A stretch of DNA of 64,000 nucleotides from Eopsaltria australis (Eukaryota > Chordata > Aves > Passeriformes > Petroicidae), in contig JAVTVJ010000667.1 of the NCBI GenBank assembly GCA_034509425.1, positions 440,001 through 504,000 of the forward strand. Direction: 5' to 3'. Shown in pieces: positions 1-13,632 of the stretch. The position numbers were made by a program, and so were the translations under genes. How positions within the stretch are numbered: the first letter of the stretch is position 1; the number at the start of each line of letters is the position of its first letter. The notes under the pieces are model-generated. The model searched no databases, had not been told where the DNA came from, and saw only the letters and a list, made by a program, of their open reading frames with translations.

Positions 1-3000
1 TCGGCGGGAGCTGGAGTGTGCCATGATTCCTGCTGCTTCAGATGGTGCCCTTTCAGAGTAATGTAGATGTAGCCACTGAGGTCCTGCCGAGAGACAGCCC
101 TGTCCTGCTGGGCAGCTGTACATGAGATCGGCAGCGCTTTCCAAAGAGCTCTTGCTCTGTCCAGTCTGTCCTTGCTCCACTCGGGAGGACTTGCTGTGAA
201 CCCTCAGCCTGGGAGGAGGATCAGGGCAGCACAGGGTGCTCTTGAGAGAGCAAATGGCCTCACAGCCCTCAAAGCATGAGATCCTCTCATTTAGGGGCCT
301 GTCCTCACAAGGTTGCTTCTCCCTTCTGTACTAGGGGGAGGGAGATAGGACATTATATTCCTATCATGGGAGAGAAGGCTTGGGGCAGTTCTTGAGAAGT
401 AAATTCCAGGGTGGAAGTACTGGCCATTGGTCTTTCTGTCCCTTCTCTACTGCACCAGAGCCACAGCTGAAGCTCTCCATCTTGAGTCTTTTTTCTAGAC
501 TCACTGTAGACTCCACTGAGATCACAGATGCCAAACTCACTGTGATTTCTTCTGTCTTCCCTCGTGTTTCTGGACTCTCATTTAGCTTTCTTTTAGGACC
601 TCAGCAGATTAGGGTACCTCAGGTGTTCTCAGCACCTCCCTCTACATCCTTCTTCTCCCTGGACCATATGAGATCTCCCTGCTTATCCTTCTTCTTATAT
701 TTTTTGCCTCTAAGTAGTACAGCTATGCTCAGTGACCCAGTCATCCCTCCAGAAGAAGAAGGTGCTTTTCTTCCAGGCTGGTGTATTTGTTTTGGAGGTT
801 GTCTCGATTCAGGTGAAAATGTTTGCGGTCTGAATCTATCAGCTACTCAGAGTTGCTCAAATTACTTTCAAAAAGTAATTTGTCTCTGATTCCCAGATCC
901 AAAAACTTATTGTCAATCTTGTGTTCTTGGTGACCGTCTCAGTAAAAGATAGTCATGTATCCAAAATTAGAACCTGGCTGTTGCAAGCTCTGGGGAAATA
1001 AACCTGAGGTGCAAATGAAAGAGAAGTGTTTAGCAACAAATATAGTTTGGTTTCCAGTGCTTTCTTTGATGGCTTGCTAGAAACCAGTCTCCAAACTTTC
1101 TGGCCCTTTGGCAGCACTTCTAAGCAAGTTATACATAGCAAGTGATATCCTATGGTTTTCTCTCCACTGCCCTCAGATTAAAAACATGGTCCCATTTGCC
1201 CATGAACAATGTCCAGGAGCCAGCAGACACTGGGGGACCAGACAGAGGGATGATCATTTGTCTAAAAGAAGGGTCCAAGGGTATTTTGTGCCATTCTAGC
1301 TAGGGCAAGGTTCATCACCTAAGGAACTCAGGTGTTCTAGAAACCAGATATCTAATTGGGGCTAGTCATACCAGGCTTTTCTTATCATAAATACACAAGA
1401 ATGGGCATCTCCAGAGGTAATTTCATTGCAGCCAAAGACAAATGTGTAAGAAATGCCAGATGAATTGCCCTCAGGAGGTGTTTATATATCCAAAACAAAA
1501 ATAAAGAAACCTTAGGATGATCGGCTTTGACATCCAACTCTTAGACATCCTCAGCTAGAGAAGATGGATCCCACACTCTATTGGGAATCTTAGTAGCCCA
1601 AATGAATGGAGTTCAAAGCAAAATGTTGCTTTCAACATCTTTCCCAGTGCAAAGGATACCAACTGGAAATTATGCCAATTTCTTTTTACAGAATTGAAAT
1701 ATATATGTGTGTGTGCTTGAATTGGCTTTGGTTATAGAAGGAAGCATAGACTCTTGCACTAGAAATGTGCTAGAAATGTGTGAAATGCAGGCAAGGCTGT
1801 AGGGAAGCAGAGAAGAAAGGGTTATCATAAAAAGGGCAAAATATGTAAAACATTAATATCATAGCACAGCATTGTGGTGTTCACATGGTTAGGGAGAAGG
1901 AAAGTCTCATGAGCCTGAGCTAAGAAACAATTCTTTCTTGTTCCTCAGATTTGTTCTTAGAAGTTTTGCAAAAAACTGCACCTTGACCCAAATTCAGTAA
2001 AAGGAAAAAAATTTGGAATTTCTGAAGCTTACCTCATTCCTAATTTTCCTGTTTTTCTTTGAAAATTACCTGTGTTCACACATGGAAGCAGACAAACTGT
2101 CTTATAGGACATAACTGGATAAAGAGCTGAGTTGAGCACATATAGATGATGTGTATTACACTTTCTACTAGTGATACAAATTTTCAATTAAAGCAGGGTC
2201 TTTTTGACAGCATAAGATTAAGATGTTTTTCTCAAAATCACATTTATTTTCTGGAGGAAGGGAAATGTCTCTCCAACAACATTCAGGCACTTTGCTGGAA
2301 AAAGCATCTCTATTAAAAGGCTGGATTTTGATTGAAAAAACATGAGTGAAAATGGCAAAAACATGGAGTCTGAGCTGAGGGAATTGCAGCAGTAAACTGC
2401 AGAGCTGAAGCAATGTAAACCCAAGGTCCCTCACTTACACTTAGCTTGTCATGCTGACATGCTGGAGGTATTTAATTATATCACAGGGGCCAATATGGAG
2501 AGGGGAAATGCCTTTCCTTCTTCTTTCATCTTAAAACCCAATAGGTCACTACAGCTCATTGTGACATCAGTGTTGGGAGGAGGCAGAACAAAAGCCCTGT
2601 TCAAGGGCAGTGCCCAGATCTCTGCCACAGCCAAAATCCAGCTCTGTCAGTCCTCCCAGCAAGGATCTTCCTTGTCATGTAAAAATCACAGCTTTTCCAA
2701 TCCATCCATGGCATTTACACTGCCATACCTAACCATGGCAGGGATCAGTCATTGATAGAACTGATCTGCTTAACCTCTCTGATAATGCCGAGCAGAGACA
2801 CGAGCCAGTCCCAAAAATAAAGACAGCTCTCACTGAGAGTGAAGCAGTTAAATTTGCAGGGTGAAAATAATATGGGGTGAAAAGCAGAGCAGACTTGGCC
2901 ATTGAGGACTCATCCAGGTTGTCATAGGCTTTCTGTTGTTTTGCAGGCGATGAAAGTTTTTGGCTTTATCCAATATACTGACCCAAACTTACTGTTTTTG

Positions 3001-6000
3001 CCCCAGAGGAAGCCCCACTCCCTGCAACCCTAATTCCATGGCTGTTCATTTCTGCAGCTAGCCCATGTTCAACAGGCAAAAAAGGAGCTACCATAGCATT
3101 TGGGAGGGAACCAAAGTAGCTTTGAGGCTAAGCAGGATATGTGAGTCAACTTAAAGAGCAGTGGGAAACTGTACCTCATACTTTAAAATGCTCCCATACT
3201 CAAAATTGTCCTTGGTTTTCTTCTTACTGATCAGAAAAAGTACTTTTCTCAGACAGGGCTGTTTTTTCAGCCTCACAAGGAAGTCATGCTTCCTCTGGGT
3301 TGTCTCTTACTTGCACACTGAAAGAAACATGCTATTTATGTTTCCAAAAATGTGGAAGTGTGTACATATATGTACCTTGCACAGCATCATCTCCCCTGAA
3401 TAAGAAGAAGCCTAAGATTGGCCTTGTTCCAAATCATGTTGAACACGCCACCTGGAAGGAACAGAGACATCTGGAAAATCATTCCACAATCTCTGAGGAA
3501 ATTACAGGAGAAATACCGGATGATTGGAAGAACAGCCCTTTGTGGGATTCTTACTTTATCAGCCAATTTCACTTAGGGTTTTTTTTCCATAAGTAGCATA
3601 TGTTCAGAACTTTAATAAGAAATCTTTGAGTTCTGGGGTTTTATTTATTTGTTTATTTAATTTCCCTCGTAAATGAAAAAAAGTTTTAGAAATTTCAGAA
3701 GTGGCAGGGCAGAGGGTGAGGAAAACAAAACAAAAACAAAAGAGGAAAGAAATATCTGATAATTCACACTTTAAAGTGCAGTAGTGAGAACATTCATTCC
3801 CTTGCCCGGAATGTGGTGCAGATTAAATAAGCCCACAAGAAGTCTTACCTGGACTGCAGAAGGAAGAATCATTGGTTAGCACTTCCCAAAGTCTTCCAGC
3901 AGACAATCAGAGTTGTTGAAAAAAACAGCAGAATTATGTCTGATAAGAATGAAGGTCTAGGTAAAGCTGAGATTTTGTGTGCCCATGCGAAACATTGACT
4001 GCAGTGTGCTCTGGGTATGGGGGAATGAGGGGAAGAGGGCACCTCCACATGACCTGCTCTTCTCACCCATGTGCAATGCCTCTAATGCAGAGATGTTCTA
4101 TCCTCACGTTTGCAATCCCTCTTTAGATATGTGGATTTAATACAATAAAGAAACCAAACAAGGAAGAGAGATGGAGCACACATCCCACCAAAAGTCACAC
4201 AATATTCACTTACTTAAATCACTTAAACAGTTCATCCTAAATATCTCTAATGGAATCAGGTATTCTCTCTGTTAAAAATATTGCTAAAGATAGATGTGTT
4301 ACCCCTTCTCAGTTACGTAGTTATATATAGGGAATTGCAGGGTATGTACTTTAAATGCCCCCTGGAGATAACAGGTAAACTGTACTCTTCCCATTGCTAT
4401 TGTGAGGTGAATGGCAGAGGAAGCATTAGCTGAGGTCATGCAGATATTTGGGGAAACCAAGCCATATAAAGTATAAGAAAATTAGATGCATCTCCTCTTG
4501 AGCCTTACATTCATTCTGCACTTAACAGAAATACAATTTGTGCATTGTGTCTATGCAGCTCACCTCAAGATTTAACTAAAATTCCAGTGTCTGCTGTTTC
4601 TGATTGACTCAGAGTTCTGTTCTTGTTTGCATATACTTGCTCCAGTAACCTGAATAAATTTCTAACATGAAGTTCATACTGTACCTCTACATCAGCAGTT
4701 GAAATCACAGGGTTGAGGAGCCTAAATCTTTCCTTTGGTAATAGAGAGAGTTTGCATGGTTCAATTTAGCTTTACTCCAAATTTTCATGTATTTGCTGCC
4801 AGGTGAAATGAATTTCAGAGATTCTCACCCAAAGAGTTTGGACTTCTCCAACACCATGGGTGTGAGCCCATGTATGATAGCATCAGCCATTGAGGTGCAC
4901 ACTCCTTTTTGACAAAGCTCTTTTGTCCCTTCCCTCTTGCTTGACTTTATCATTCAGTTCCTTGTGAAATAATATGAAAGCGTCTGTTATCTCTTTCATT
5001 TAATTTGTAAATACACTCCCAAAGGGCTAGCAGAGCACATGTGTCAGCCCTTGCTTCCAAAGGAAAGGAATGCAGACTCCTGTCCTCACAGGATGTGTCC
5101 TCCCTCCTTGCAGGACTCTGCTCACTGTACATCAGCTGGAAAGATGTTTAGAAACGGGTTTGGGTGACTTCTGCACATACCTGGCGTGTGGCAGTGGTCA
5201 AGGAGCAGTGAGACTGTAGACATGCCTCAGATGCCCCTTGCATAGCTGGACACTGAGGGCAGCAGACACCTCCACAGGGCTCAGATGTGCGGTATCAGAT
5301 GCATTTGGCCCAACAAGCTGCTATGTTTTCTATGAAGTACAGTCATATCTGTCTTGCAGAAAAAAATTAATAAGAAAAAAATCCACCCTTCTGTTCTTAT
5401 TAGCTTTCATGCTAAAGATCACTAAGTATGGAGTGATGGGAAAAGACAAAATTTTGGAGTACATAAGCACTTACTCAGATGCATTAGCTAAAGCAAGGAG
5501 GGTCTTTGCATTCCCTTTGCCATATTATTACTTCAAATAGTCATTTGCAGAGTCCTCGAGACCACAAACTTGTCACCAGCCTATGTGACCATTCTGCCCC
5601 ACAGCAGACTGTTTGAGGCCTCAAGGCTTCACCCGTGATTGCTATGATTACTATAAATTATCTTTTTATTGCACATTGAAATCCTCAGGCACCAAGCACC
5701 TACAAAATCATGTTTCTTTCAGCAGCAGGTGAAGGCTTTCAGTTCCTGAACACCCTCATACGGCTGAGAAGACAGCTGAGACAGCCATCTGGAGACTCGG
5801 GAAGCAGCCTACCTGGTTCTCCAGCTCCTCAGCTCTCTCACTGTCTTCATGCCTGACAGAAACAAGTCTTTCCTCTGCCTGGCAGCACACAGACTTCATG
5901 GGTGACATGGCTTGTTCTGCTGGCTGCATTCCCTGCCAGAAATCCAGAGGCAGCATCTTATACACATGCACTGCACTGACCAAAAATGGAGCCAGAAGGT

Positions 6001-6844
6001 TTCCCATACTTTAACAACTAAACACTTAGTAAATATACTCCTTTCTTTGCAAATCAGTATAGACTGATAGCTAAATAGTCATTTTTCTCTTGATCATTTT
6101 TCCTGGCTATAATTGTATTTAACAGAGAATATTAAGTACCCATGGGACATTTTAAAAGAGCCATGTTAATCCCCTATTGACAACATTGTAATGTATTTCA
6201 TGTCATCTTGCTGTGTTTGGTGTGCTCTGGGATTAATCTTCATTCCTCAATCCTAGCACAAAGCAGCTGATAGAGGCATGGAGGAATGGGCAACATGCCC
6301 AAGCTAAGCCAGCAGGAAGGTGGCTGAGCCCATTTTAAACGTCAGGAGTTCAAACTTAGTCCAGCACTTTGGTTCCCTAAGATCTCCTCTGTTTCTTTCA
6401 GTCTGTAACCTGCTTGCCAGTCCCACCAAAGCCAGAAGCCCAGCTGGGGTAGGAGGAAGCTCTCCAGGAAGCAGTACATTGGCTCCCCTCTCTCTCTGTG
6501 CACCTGGAAAATATATTGCAATAAATTGACAGAGACAATCAGCACCTTTATAGACAGGCTTCCATACCAAGAGGGATTTCATCCTTGCCTGCTGCTCTAG
6601 ATTGGGCTGATTGGCAAAGGCAGGTAAATCCCTACCCTTTGTTTAACAAGATGGGAAAATGATGGAAAGCAAGAAACACCCACAGCCCTCCCAGGTATGA
6701 ATGCTCAGGCTGATTCAAGCCCTTTCAAGTGGTTTTGTCTCCAGCGATTTGCACTTTCCTGCCTCCCAGCCCTTCCCCACATTCCCATTCCCGCTCCCAA
6801 CTCTGTCTTGCCAAGTTCTTCCACCGCTGTTATTATTTGTGAAG
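1..6844. other. Unique non-coding DNA, no gene seen
   Basis: This stretch reads as ordinary A+T-rich, CpG-poor vertebrate intergenic or intronic DNA. Open frames are short (up to about 169 codons, at 380-889), lie on both strands and show no domain I recognise. There is a small TTTA-type low-complexity run at 3641-3661 and a short direct repeat of CTAGAAATGTG near 1760-1780. I see no CR1, LTR, tRNA or small RNA here. An exon too short to recognise cannot be excluded. Confidence 0.6.
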
Positions 6845-7165
6845 CGTGAGGAGAGTTATGACAAGGGAGGGATGTCATTAAACCACGCCGGGAGGAGATG
6901 TCAGCCGCCATGCAAACATCTTCCTGACACTCCACTTTCAAACGATTTCAGAAACTGCACTCAGATGATTTCAGGTTGGGTAGGCCTGTCAGCTTGGATG
7001 GACGACACGCGCTGCTTTGGTGCCGGAGACAGCTCCGGAGCCTCTCAGCCGGCTGTTGCGCACACGCGTACACAGCCCTGTCCCCACACACACAGCTGCA
7101 CATCATTATTTTTGTGCCACTCCAAGACAGATATCCTTGAATGCCGCTGGAAGCGTCAAACTTTC
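6845..7165. promoter_or_regulatory. CpG-rich patch, possible regulatory element
   Basis: By hand count about 15 CpG dinucleotides fall in roughly 320 bases, while the kilobases on either side are strongly CpG-depleted. The densest part is 7000-7075, with runs such as CACGCG and ACACGCGT. A plus-strand frame is open across it (6701-7192, 163 codons), but its translation matches nothing I know, and a C+G-rich patch naturally has fewer stop codons. A perfect octamer ATGCAAAT follows at 7207-7214. It could be a small CpG island, a conserved enhancer, or a non-coding first exon. Retained CpGs are the observation; the regulatory role is inferred. Confidence 0.35.
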
Positions 7166-7338
7166 TCTGCAAGAGAAGGCTTTAACATTTAGAGGGTTCT
7201 TGTGTAATGCAAATGAACCAGAAAGGTAGGAAGGCATCCCAAATGCCACTCAATGCATTTATAAAAAGATAAGGTGACTTTGTCCTACCCTACTATATCA
7301 CTTCATTACCAAGTGTCAGCAAAGAGCCTGGCAGCTCG

Positions 7339-7430
7339 ATTGGTTGATGAAATCACATGACCCAAGTGTTATCTTGCAAAAACACATGAAATTACTAAGC
7401 TTGAACAGCAAAGAAGTATAAATACCCCTA
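7339..7430 (+). promoter_or_regulatory. Candidate TATA/CCAAT core promoter
   Basis: An inverted CCAAT box (ATTGG, 7339-7343) and an E-box-like CACATGAC (7354-7361) lie about 55 to 75 bases upstream of TATAAATA (7417-7424). This order and spacing resemble a TATA-type core promoter reading to the right, with a start expected near 7450. The CpG-rich patch lies about 200 bases upstream. No open frame that I recognise begins downstream, so any transcript would be non-coding or spliced to a distant exon. TATA-like strings are common by chance in A+T-rich DNA, so this is only a candidate. Confidence 0.2.
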
Positions 7431-8879
7431 CAGTTTGTTCCCATCAACCAAAAAAAGACTATGTATCTCTTTATTTCCTCTCATTTTTTCCTCCCATTGG
7501 GGGGAAGAAAAAGAAATTCCCCATCTAATTTATAATTCAAGTTATTTTGCTATCTAATATATTTATATTACTTTCTTCAATACCTAATTGAAGTGCTTTG
7601 TTTATGCATTATTCATTTGATCTTTGTTTTCCATCCTTATTGTTAACTTCCAATGCAATTTTAATGGGCTCATGGTCAGAGATCAGGGTGGCAGACTCTT
7701 TGATGCCGTGTTAACTCACTGACAAAAGGGCAGGAAGAAAATGTGAGTTAGGAAGACTTTAAAGCCATCATTTCTGATCCGGATCTGAGCTGTACCATGC
7801 TGGTAGGTGCCTGATTTTCACAAGGGCAGATTTCCTGGCTTTGCTGTGGTAGTCAGTTAGGTGTTTGGGTGTCACTACCAGCAAGCAAGAAGAAAAAGGT
7901 AATTGCTTGAGCTTCTGCAGAAGTGGGACATTAGCCAGTGCCTGCTGAGGTCTGTGGAAATAACACGTTCTGCTGCTCTTCAACCTTTCAATATCTCTGC
8001 TGAATCGCTCACACAAGTAAACAGGGGTGCAGGTGATGGATGTGCCATGTTAGACAGGAAAATGGGTTGGTGTTCAAGATTTTCTAGTACCTAGGGTGGT
8101 GCTGCACAACCAGGAGTGCACACTAGACTCAAGCAACACGCTGCTCTGGAGTCTGTGACTCAACCATTGGACAGCACTCTCTGCCTTGTACTTGAGCTGG
8201 TACCAGGTATGGCTTTTTAATACAGGGCATTCAGGTTTCAGATGGGTCTCCATCTCTTGAATGTCTCCTGGGCATAAATTTTCTTATGTAGTCACTCATT
8301 GAACTCACAGTTAAGCTTCCACAAGGAAAAATTCAGCATTTCTCTTTCAGCTGAAATATTGCAGCCCAGCCCCACTGAGATATCAAAGATCCAGGTTCAG
8401 TGCTCACTCTATCCAAAAGCTTACTTCCATTTTTACTCTTTTCTCCTCAGCTTTGATTTCAACAAAGACATTGTTAATAGCAGTGTAGGAACTATAATTC
8501 AGTCTAGGAAAATAATATATGGATATTCCTGGCATTTCTGGATATCGACACAGCTATAGCACTGTCTCACCCATGAACAAATATTCTTGGCCAAGACACT
8601 GGCTCTCATAAAGGGCTTCTGTAGGAAGGAGTGCACACAGCAAACAATGCTAACCTGAGTTTACAACTGCTGCCCACTGAAAGTTGGCATGGACAAGTAG
8701 TGGAAGTATTAAGTGATAGAAGACATAGAGCATTGAAAGTGACAGGCAGCAGATGTAAATAGAGGTAATTTTGTGCAATAACTCACCAAATTCCATTTTA
8801 ATGAACTTAGCTCTCCAGTCTCCACAAGATGAGACATTACTAGACAAGAGAGAGTGAGAGGGAGGTCCAAAAATAGTGT
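7431..8879. other. Unique non-coding DNA, no gene seen
   Basis: The sequence is A+T-rich in 7480-7650, with several TAAT/ATTA cores, then average. No repeat family, RNA gene or convincing frame is visible. A 13-base resemblance to the 5' part of miR-135 near 8210 lacks the rest of the mature sequence and was rejected. Confidence 0.6.
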
Positions 8880-9120
8880 CATGAAGACAGAGGCTGCTAA
8901 AAAGTTGCAGCAGCAGTCCCGCGGAGCACAGACTCCTGGGAGTAAACGCGCCAGCCAGCTTCAGTTTGCACCCGCAACAGGAACGGCAGTAGCACCGAGG
9001 ATGTCTGAGGAAGAATCTGTACTCACAGGATGAGGAGTAAATTATGCATTGCACATTCCAATAAGAAAGCTGGCAGCGGATGGTGGAAATAAGGGAGATC
9101 TGTGGGATCGATGTTTGTCT
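8880..9120. other. CpG-retaining patch, possible CNE
   Basis: About nine CpGs occur in roughly 200 bases (for example CCCGCGG at 8918 and ACGCGCC at 8946) inside otherwise CpG-poor DNA. A minus-strand frame of 171 codons (8650-9165) covers it. Its translation is cysteine- and leucine-rich and contains no motif I recognise, so I do not call it coding. The patch may be a small conserved element or a remnant of a non-coding exon. Confidence 0.25.
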
Positions 9121-12100
9121 GGGACCAGCGTGCTTTTGACTTCCTTCTTTCCTTTTGTTTTGCACATTTATTCCCCTTGAATTAACTCACGGAAGAGGAA
9201 CAGATGCCATCAGGATTGAAAACAGCATTTTCAGTAGCTTGAAACTAGTGTTTGAATGGAGGATGTCAGCATTTCCTCTGAATTGTACAAATCAGTGGCA
9301 TTGTAACAGGGCTATTGTTTATAGATGATTTTTTTATTATTAGAGATTCTTAAGGTCAGTTGCTGACAAATGTTTTTCAGAAAAATTGGGGACCATTTTA
9401 GGAATTCTCTCTCATCTAATGATGCACCATTTTGAAAAGTTGGAAATAATATCTGCCAGGTGTTCTGGATTTTCATGCTGAAATAAATCTCCATGTTTTC
9501 TGGAGCAGAAATTCCTGACTTTGATTCCCTTTCCCTCATGTTTGACTGACAACCATTGACACACTGCTGTGAATGAAGAGTTGCTGTCTATCTGAACTCA
9601 ATGGCCTCAGACTTTCCCCTAGATGATTCATGTTATTCAAATGATCAGAAATCTATAAATCTCAGACTGGAAAAGTGCAGAAATGGCATCTTCATTATTC
9701 TTCTGGTTCTTTTTTCTCATCAAGGATACAAAAGTCAGTTTTTCATATAGAGTTGCTGTTTCAGATTAAACATTCTCTTCCTCAAGTTTGAAATTCCTTC
9801 ACGTTAGTCTTTGCATGCAGTTAGAAGAGATGACCATCTCTCATAGAAAATATTTTTGTACAAAATGTACCAAATGCAAATAAAATATCCTCACATAAAC
9901 TCTTACTAGCTACTTTAAAACCATGCTGGCAAGTTTATTTCTGAACATAGGAAAGAAGCACAGTATAGCTGATGGGCTTACCAGGGGGGGAAAAGCAAAC
10001 AAAATGAAAACATCAGTGAAAATATTACCCTTGTCTGTAGAAAATGTAATTTTAACTCATCTTCTATCTGTTGTAAGATCAACTTGTTTAATAAGGCCAC
10101 ATTCTTCCAAAACCTAGACAGCCCTGGAAATTAAATTTCCTATCTCAAAATAGTTTTGATGGAGAATCTTTAAACTGCCCTGAAACAGCAAGTGTGGTGA
10201 GGCAGCTGTCCCAGTCATGCCCCTGCTTGTGCTTGGTCATTCTTATAAGTTGTTGATAGCAATGCAAAAGAGTCCTATGCTTGACTGTGTAAAAATGTAA
10301 AAATCCACAGGGGCTCCATGTGTGAACAGAAAAGGGATTTCCTCCCTTTCCCGATGGATCTGGTCCTTTTCCAGGGTTCAAAAGAATTTGAGTACACGGT
10401 GGGGAAATATCTTTCTGGCATGAGAGAAGGAGTAAAGGGGGGAACAAAAAGAGACAGAAAAGGAAAAGAAAATTCTACTTGATTAGCTTCTTAGCATCAG
10501 TTGGATGTGACAACTCTTTGAATATGGATGAAGTCTACAAGAGGGATCATCTGCCAGCAGTAGTTGTTACCAAGGAAGTAAGTGATGCTGGAGGTCGGAG
10601 GGCACCTGTCTCTCCAGCTAATGAAAGAATTGTGGGAGACAGAGCTTTTCTATCTGATTAGTATAAGGGCTGTAATTTCTGTCCTCCCCACCCCCACACC
10701 TTCTCTGCTCTCTCTTTTAAAATTATTCCGAGGCTATTATTGTTATTGTAAGTGGGATGTGAAAGAGACCGTCCTAGGAAGAGCTTTGCCTCTCTTAAGT
10801 GATATTTTGGCCAACAGCTTTTGCCAATTTCATCATCCTACAGAGATTCTGGAAGAGAAAAGCAACTCTTTTCTTTAATCTCTGCCAGACTTTTTCCCAG
10901 TCATGCTGGAAGCTGAAACTCACCCTTGATTTTCAAGGGGTAGAAATGCAGTTGTTGGAAGGGTCTGTTTAAGCAGGAATGTATATATAGGGGTGGGAGT
11001 ATTAGAAGAAATAACTCAGGAATGCTTTATCTGTAAGGGCAAAAAAGAAAAGAAAGATTTTTTTATAATCACAAGCTATTGCTTCAACCCACTTTTCTCA
11101 CCCAATTTACTGCAGAGATAACCTAAATAATCATATAGTTACTACTCCTTTTAGGTGTCCTGAGAACTCCATCCTCATCCTTCCAAAAATCCCACCACAC
11201 AAACAGATTTTTAGGCAGAACTATGGACATGGACCAAAAACTGGTAATTTGAGGATAAAGTCTCTGTAAGTCTGATTTGAAAGCAGATATAGGCATGCAG
11301 CATTGTATGGTAACCAGTGCATTGCAAACACAGGGAGGTAGAACATATAATGAAAACAGTGCAGAAAAGAAAACAGACCTAGCACTTTTAGGATCACTCT
11401 ATGTCTTCCAAGGCAAGGCATAAACCAGAGCCTTCTCATTCCCAGGGAGAAGATCCCTCTGGTTATCTCAATCTCTGTCACTCTCCGGCTCAGTCTTTCC
11501 CTTACCTGCAAATTTGTTACAGAAGCTCATCCTTTCATGGCATAGCTTAGTAAGTTTCAGGACAGCTTTGGTGGTTTTCAGGAGCAAATAATTTGGCCCA
11601 TGCATTTCACAGACAGACCACAGATTTTGCTTGACCTCTCTAAAGCAGTACTGGTCTAGTCCTCTTATTTATTTACCAAATAAATGCCACTCAGTGAATT
11701 TAAGATGTTGTCAGAGAGTATGAATCTACACACATGTCTTCCATTGCCAGGATCAGGTTTCACAGAGTTTAATTAATGCTGAGGATAAGACATTTTCCCT
11801 TCCACTAGCAGAGGAAAGAGAGAGGGAGTCCAGAACTTCTTCATTGTTGAGCTATCACTCAAAAACTTTTCTACACCATCAATCGATACCATGCAATTGG
11901 GAAAAGATGGATATAGCGAGGCAGCTACTCCCATGATAACACCTAAACATGGATAGTTATACGAGGCTGCAGTGAAAGACACAACTATACCAAGACACTG
12001 TGATTGAAGTGTCCTACTTCAGATCACTGTGAAAAGCACAGAGAAACACCTAAAAACCCTTTGCCCTAACCCATGTCCTCCAAAAGTTTTTCACTGCTGT

Positions 12101-12295
12101 TCTGTTGAGGGTGGATATAAGCTAATTTTCAGGTGTAATATCTTATTGGCTTACATTTTCAAAGATATTTACTAGAAGAATTTACTAATAGAATTTACAC
12201 TCCATGTGTGTGAAAGTCTTAACTTGCCACCTGATAAAAACAAAAACTGGATCACAATTCCAGATTGCATTTTAAGTGGAATTTATCTTCCGTAT
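9121..12295. other. Unique non-coding DNA, no gene seen
   Basis: This is A+T-rich unique sequence without a recognisable repeat. A perfect octamer motif ATGCAAAT lies at 9874-9881. Frames of 96 to 100 codons occur on both strands (for example 10145-10447 minus and 11221-11511 minus) but overlap other frames and carry no domain I recognise. Confidence 0.6.
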
Positions 12296-12318
12296 ATCTA
12301 CATATATATATTTACACA

Positions 12319-12365
<47 letters not shown>

Positions 12366-12370
12366 ATATG
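12296..12370. repeat. (TATATG)n microsatellite
   Basis: About seven near-perfect TATATG units run from 12319 to 12360 and are flanked by TA/CATA-rich sequence from 12296 to 12370. The 72-codon plus-strand frame across it, with alternating tyrosine and valine, is simply the translated repeat. Such A+T-rich hexamer repeats are length-variable and unwind easily. Confidence 0.95.
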
Positions 12371-13632
12371 TAATTTACCTCTTTTGAGTGTGTTTTCTTA
12401 TGTAAGTGTGGATGGTAGGAGTAAAGGAAGCAGTTTATATCTCACTTCTCATTTTTCTATGCATTTTAAAGTCTTGATAATATTGAAAGGATGACGATGA
12501 GTTCAGCAGAGATGGGACACAGCTAATAGTGTTTCCTCTACGGACTGAGGATCTGCAATTGCAAATAAATTTTGCACTATTGTGCACATTTGGTGCCTCT
12601 GCCCATAGGCATTCAGTCTGAAATTAGAAGTATTTACTTTCATGTGCTGTTGCACAGCCAGCTTTAGGGAAACCACAGCCCTGTTAGGTTCTGCATAATC
12701 CTGTTAGCATCCTGAACAGCTGCAAGGAACAAACTCACTTTTAAACTAGTTGGCCAGGTTTAATGTTCCCTAAATCTACCCACATCTAAGACATCTAATT
12801 AAAATGCAGATCCTTCCAAGGATCCTTCCAAGTCAGTCAATACTTGCAATACAGAACATGGAGAAAAAAGTGCTTTTTTAGGGGAAGTGTGATTTGGCTG
12901 AAAGCAGATTACTATATTATAAGGATAGTTGTGCCCTCGACTTTGCAGAGCAGATGCCTGTTAACTACAGAAGAAAGACAAGGGTGATTATCTCAAATAG
13001 AGACATGTCTTGTAGAAAACTTTTATATTTCTCCAAATGGATCCCATCCTTTCAAACCCAAAACACTGAATCTGCATAATGTTGAAGTAAATATTTTGTT
13101 TTCTTTTCAGACATAGTGAAAATTCTATTCCAGATTACAAGTGAGGAAGGATTTTGTACAAATACTTTATTCACTGGGGAAAAAAGTAGTTAAGCATTGA
13201 ATGGAAGTATATGCATGCTCCTATCAAATAATAAGATACCACAATCAGTTTACTTGATTGAAAATGTGAAAAATTTTGCCGATGAGGTATTTTTTAAACA
13301 AAGCTATTTCTTTTCCTTTTTCTCAATTTCCTTTATTAATCTACCTGCTTTTAATGAAAAAGGAACAAAACACAACAAAAAGAGAAGTTGTTATATTTTG
13401 GGTCAGGAGAGACACTTGTAAACTGGAAATATTTTTTATTATTATTATTTTGTTGACATGCATTTTGGACAGTAAAGTAAACAATATTCAGACACATCTC
13501 AGTCCACATGTGTGACTGTCAGCACCTACCCACAGACCTGGTAAAGAGCTGCCAGGCCAACCTTTGAGGATAATGAAGGTCAGGGGTGTGTGTGGCCTGT
13601 GGAGTCAGGCTCAAACAGATACATTAGATAAT
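12371..13632. other. Unique non-coding DNA, no gene seen
   Basis: Unique A+T-rich DNA lies between the TATATG microsatellite and the first CR1 remnant. Small features are a doubled GATCCTTCCAAG near 12811-12834 and an ATT-rich run around 13435-13450. No gene is recognised. Confidence 0.6.

Noticed and set aside
3300..3596. 98-codon frame with a charged middle part
   Set aside because: No family resemblance, overlapping frames on both strands, and no splice-consistent flanks that extend it.
8209..8231. TATGGCTTTTTAA resembling the 5' part of miR-135
   Set aside because: The rest of the mature sequence does not match and I see no complementary arm that would give a precursor hairpin.
12276..12494. 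72-codon frame with a tyrosine-valine run
   Set aside because: It is the translation of the TATATG microsatellite.
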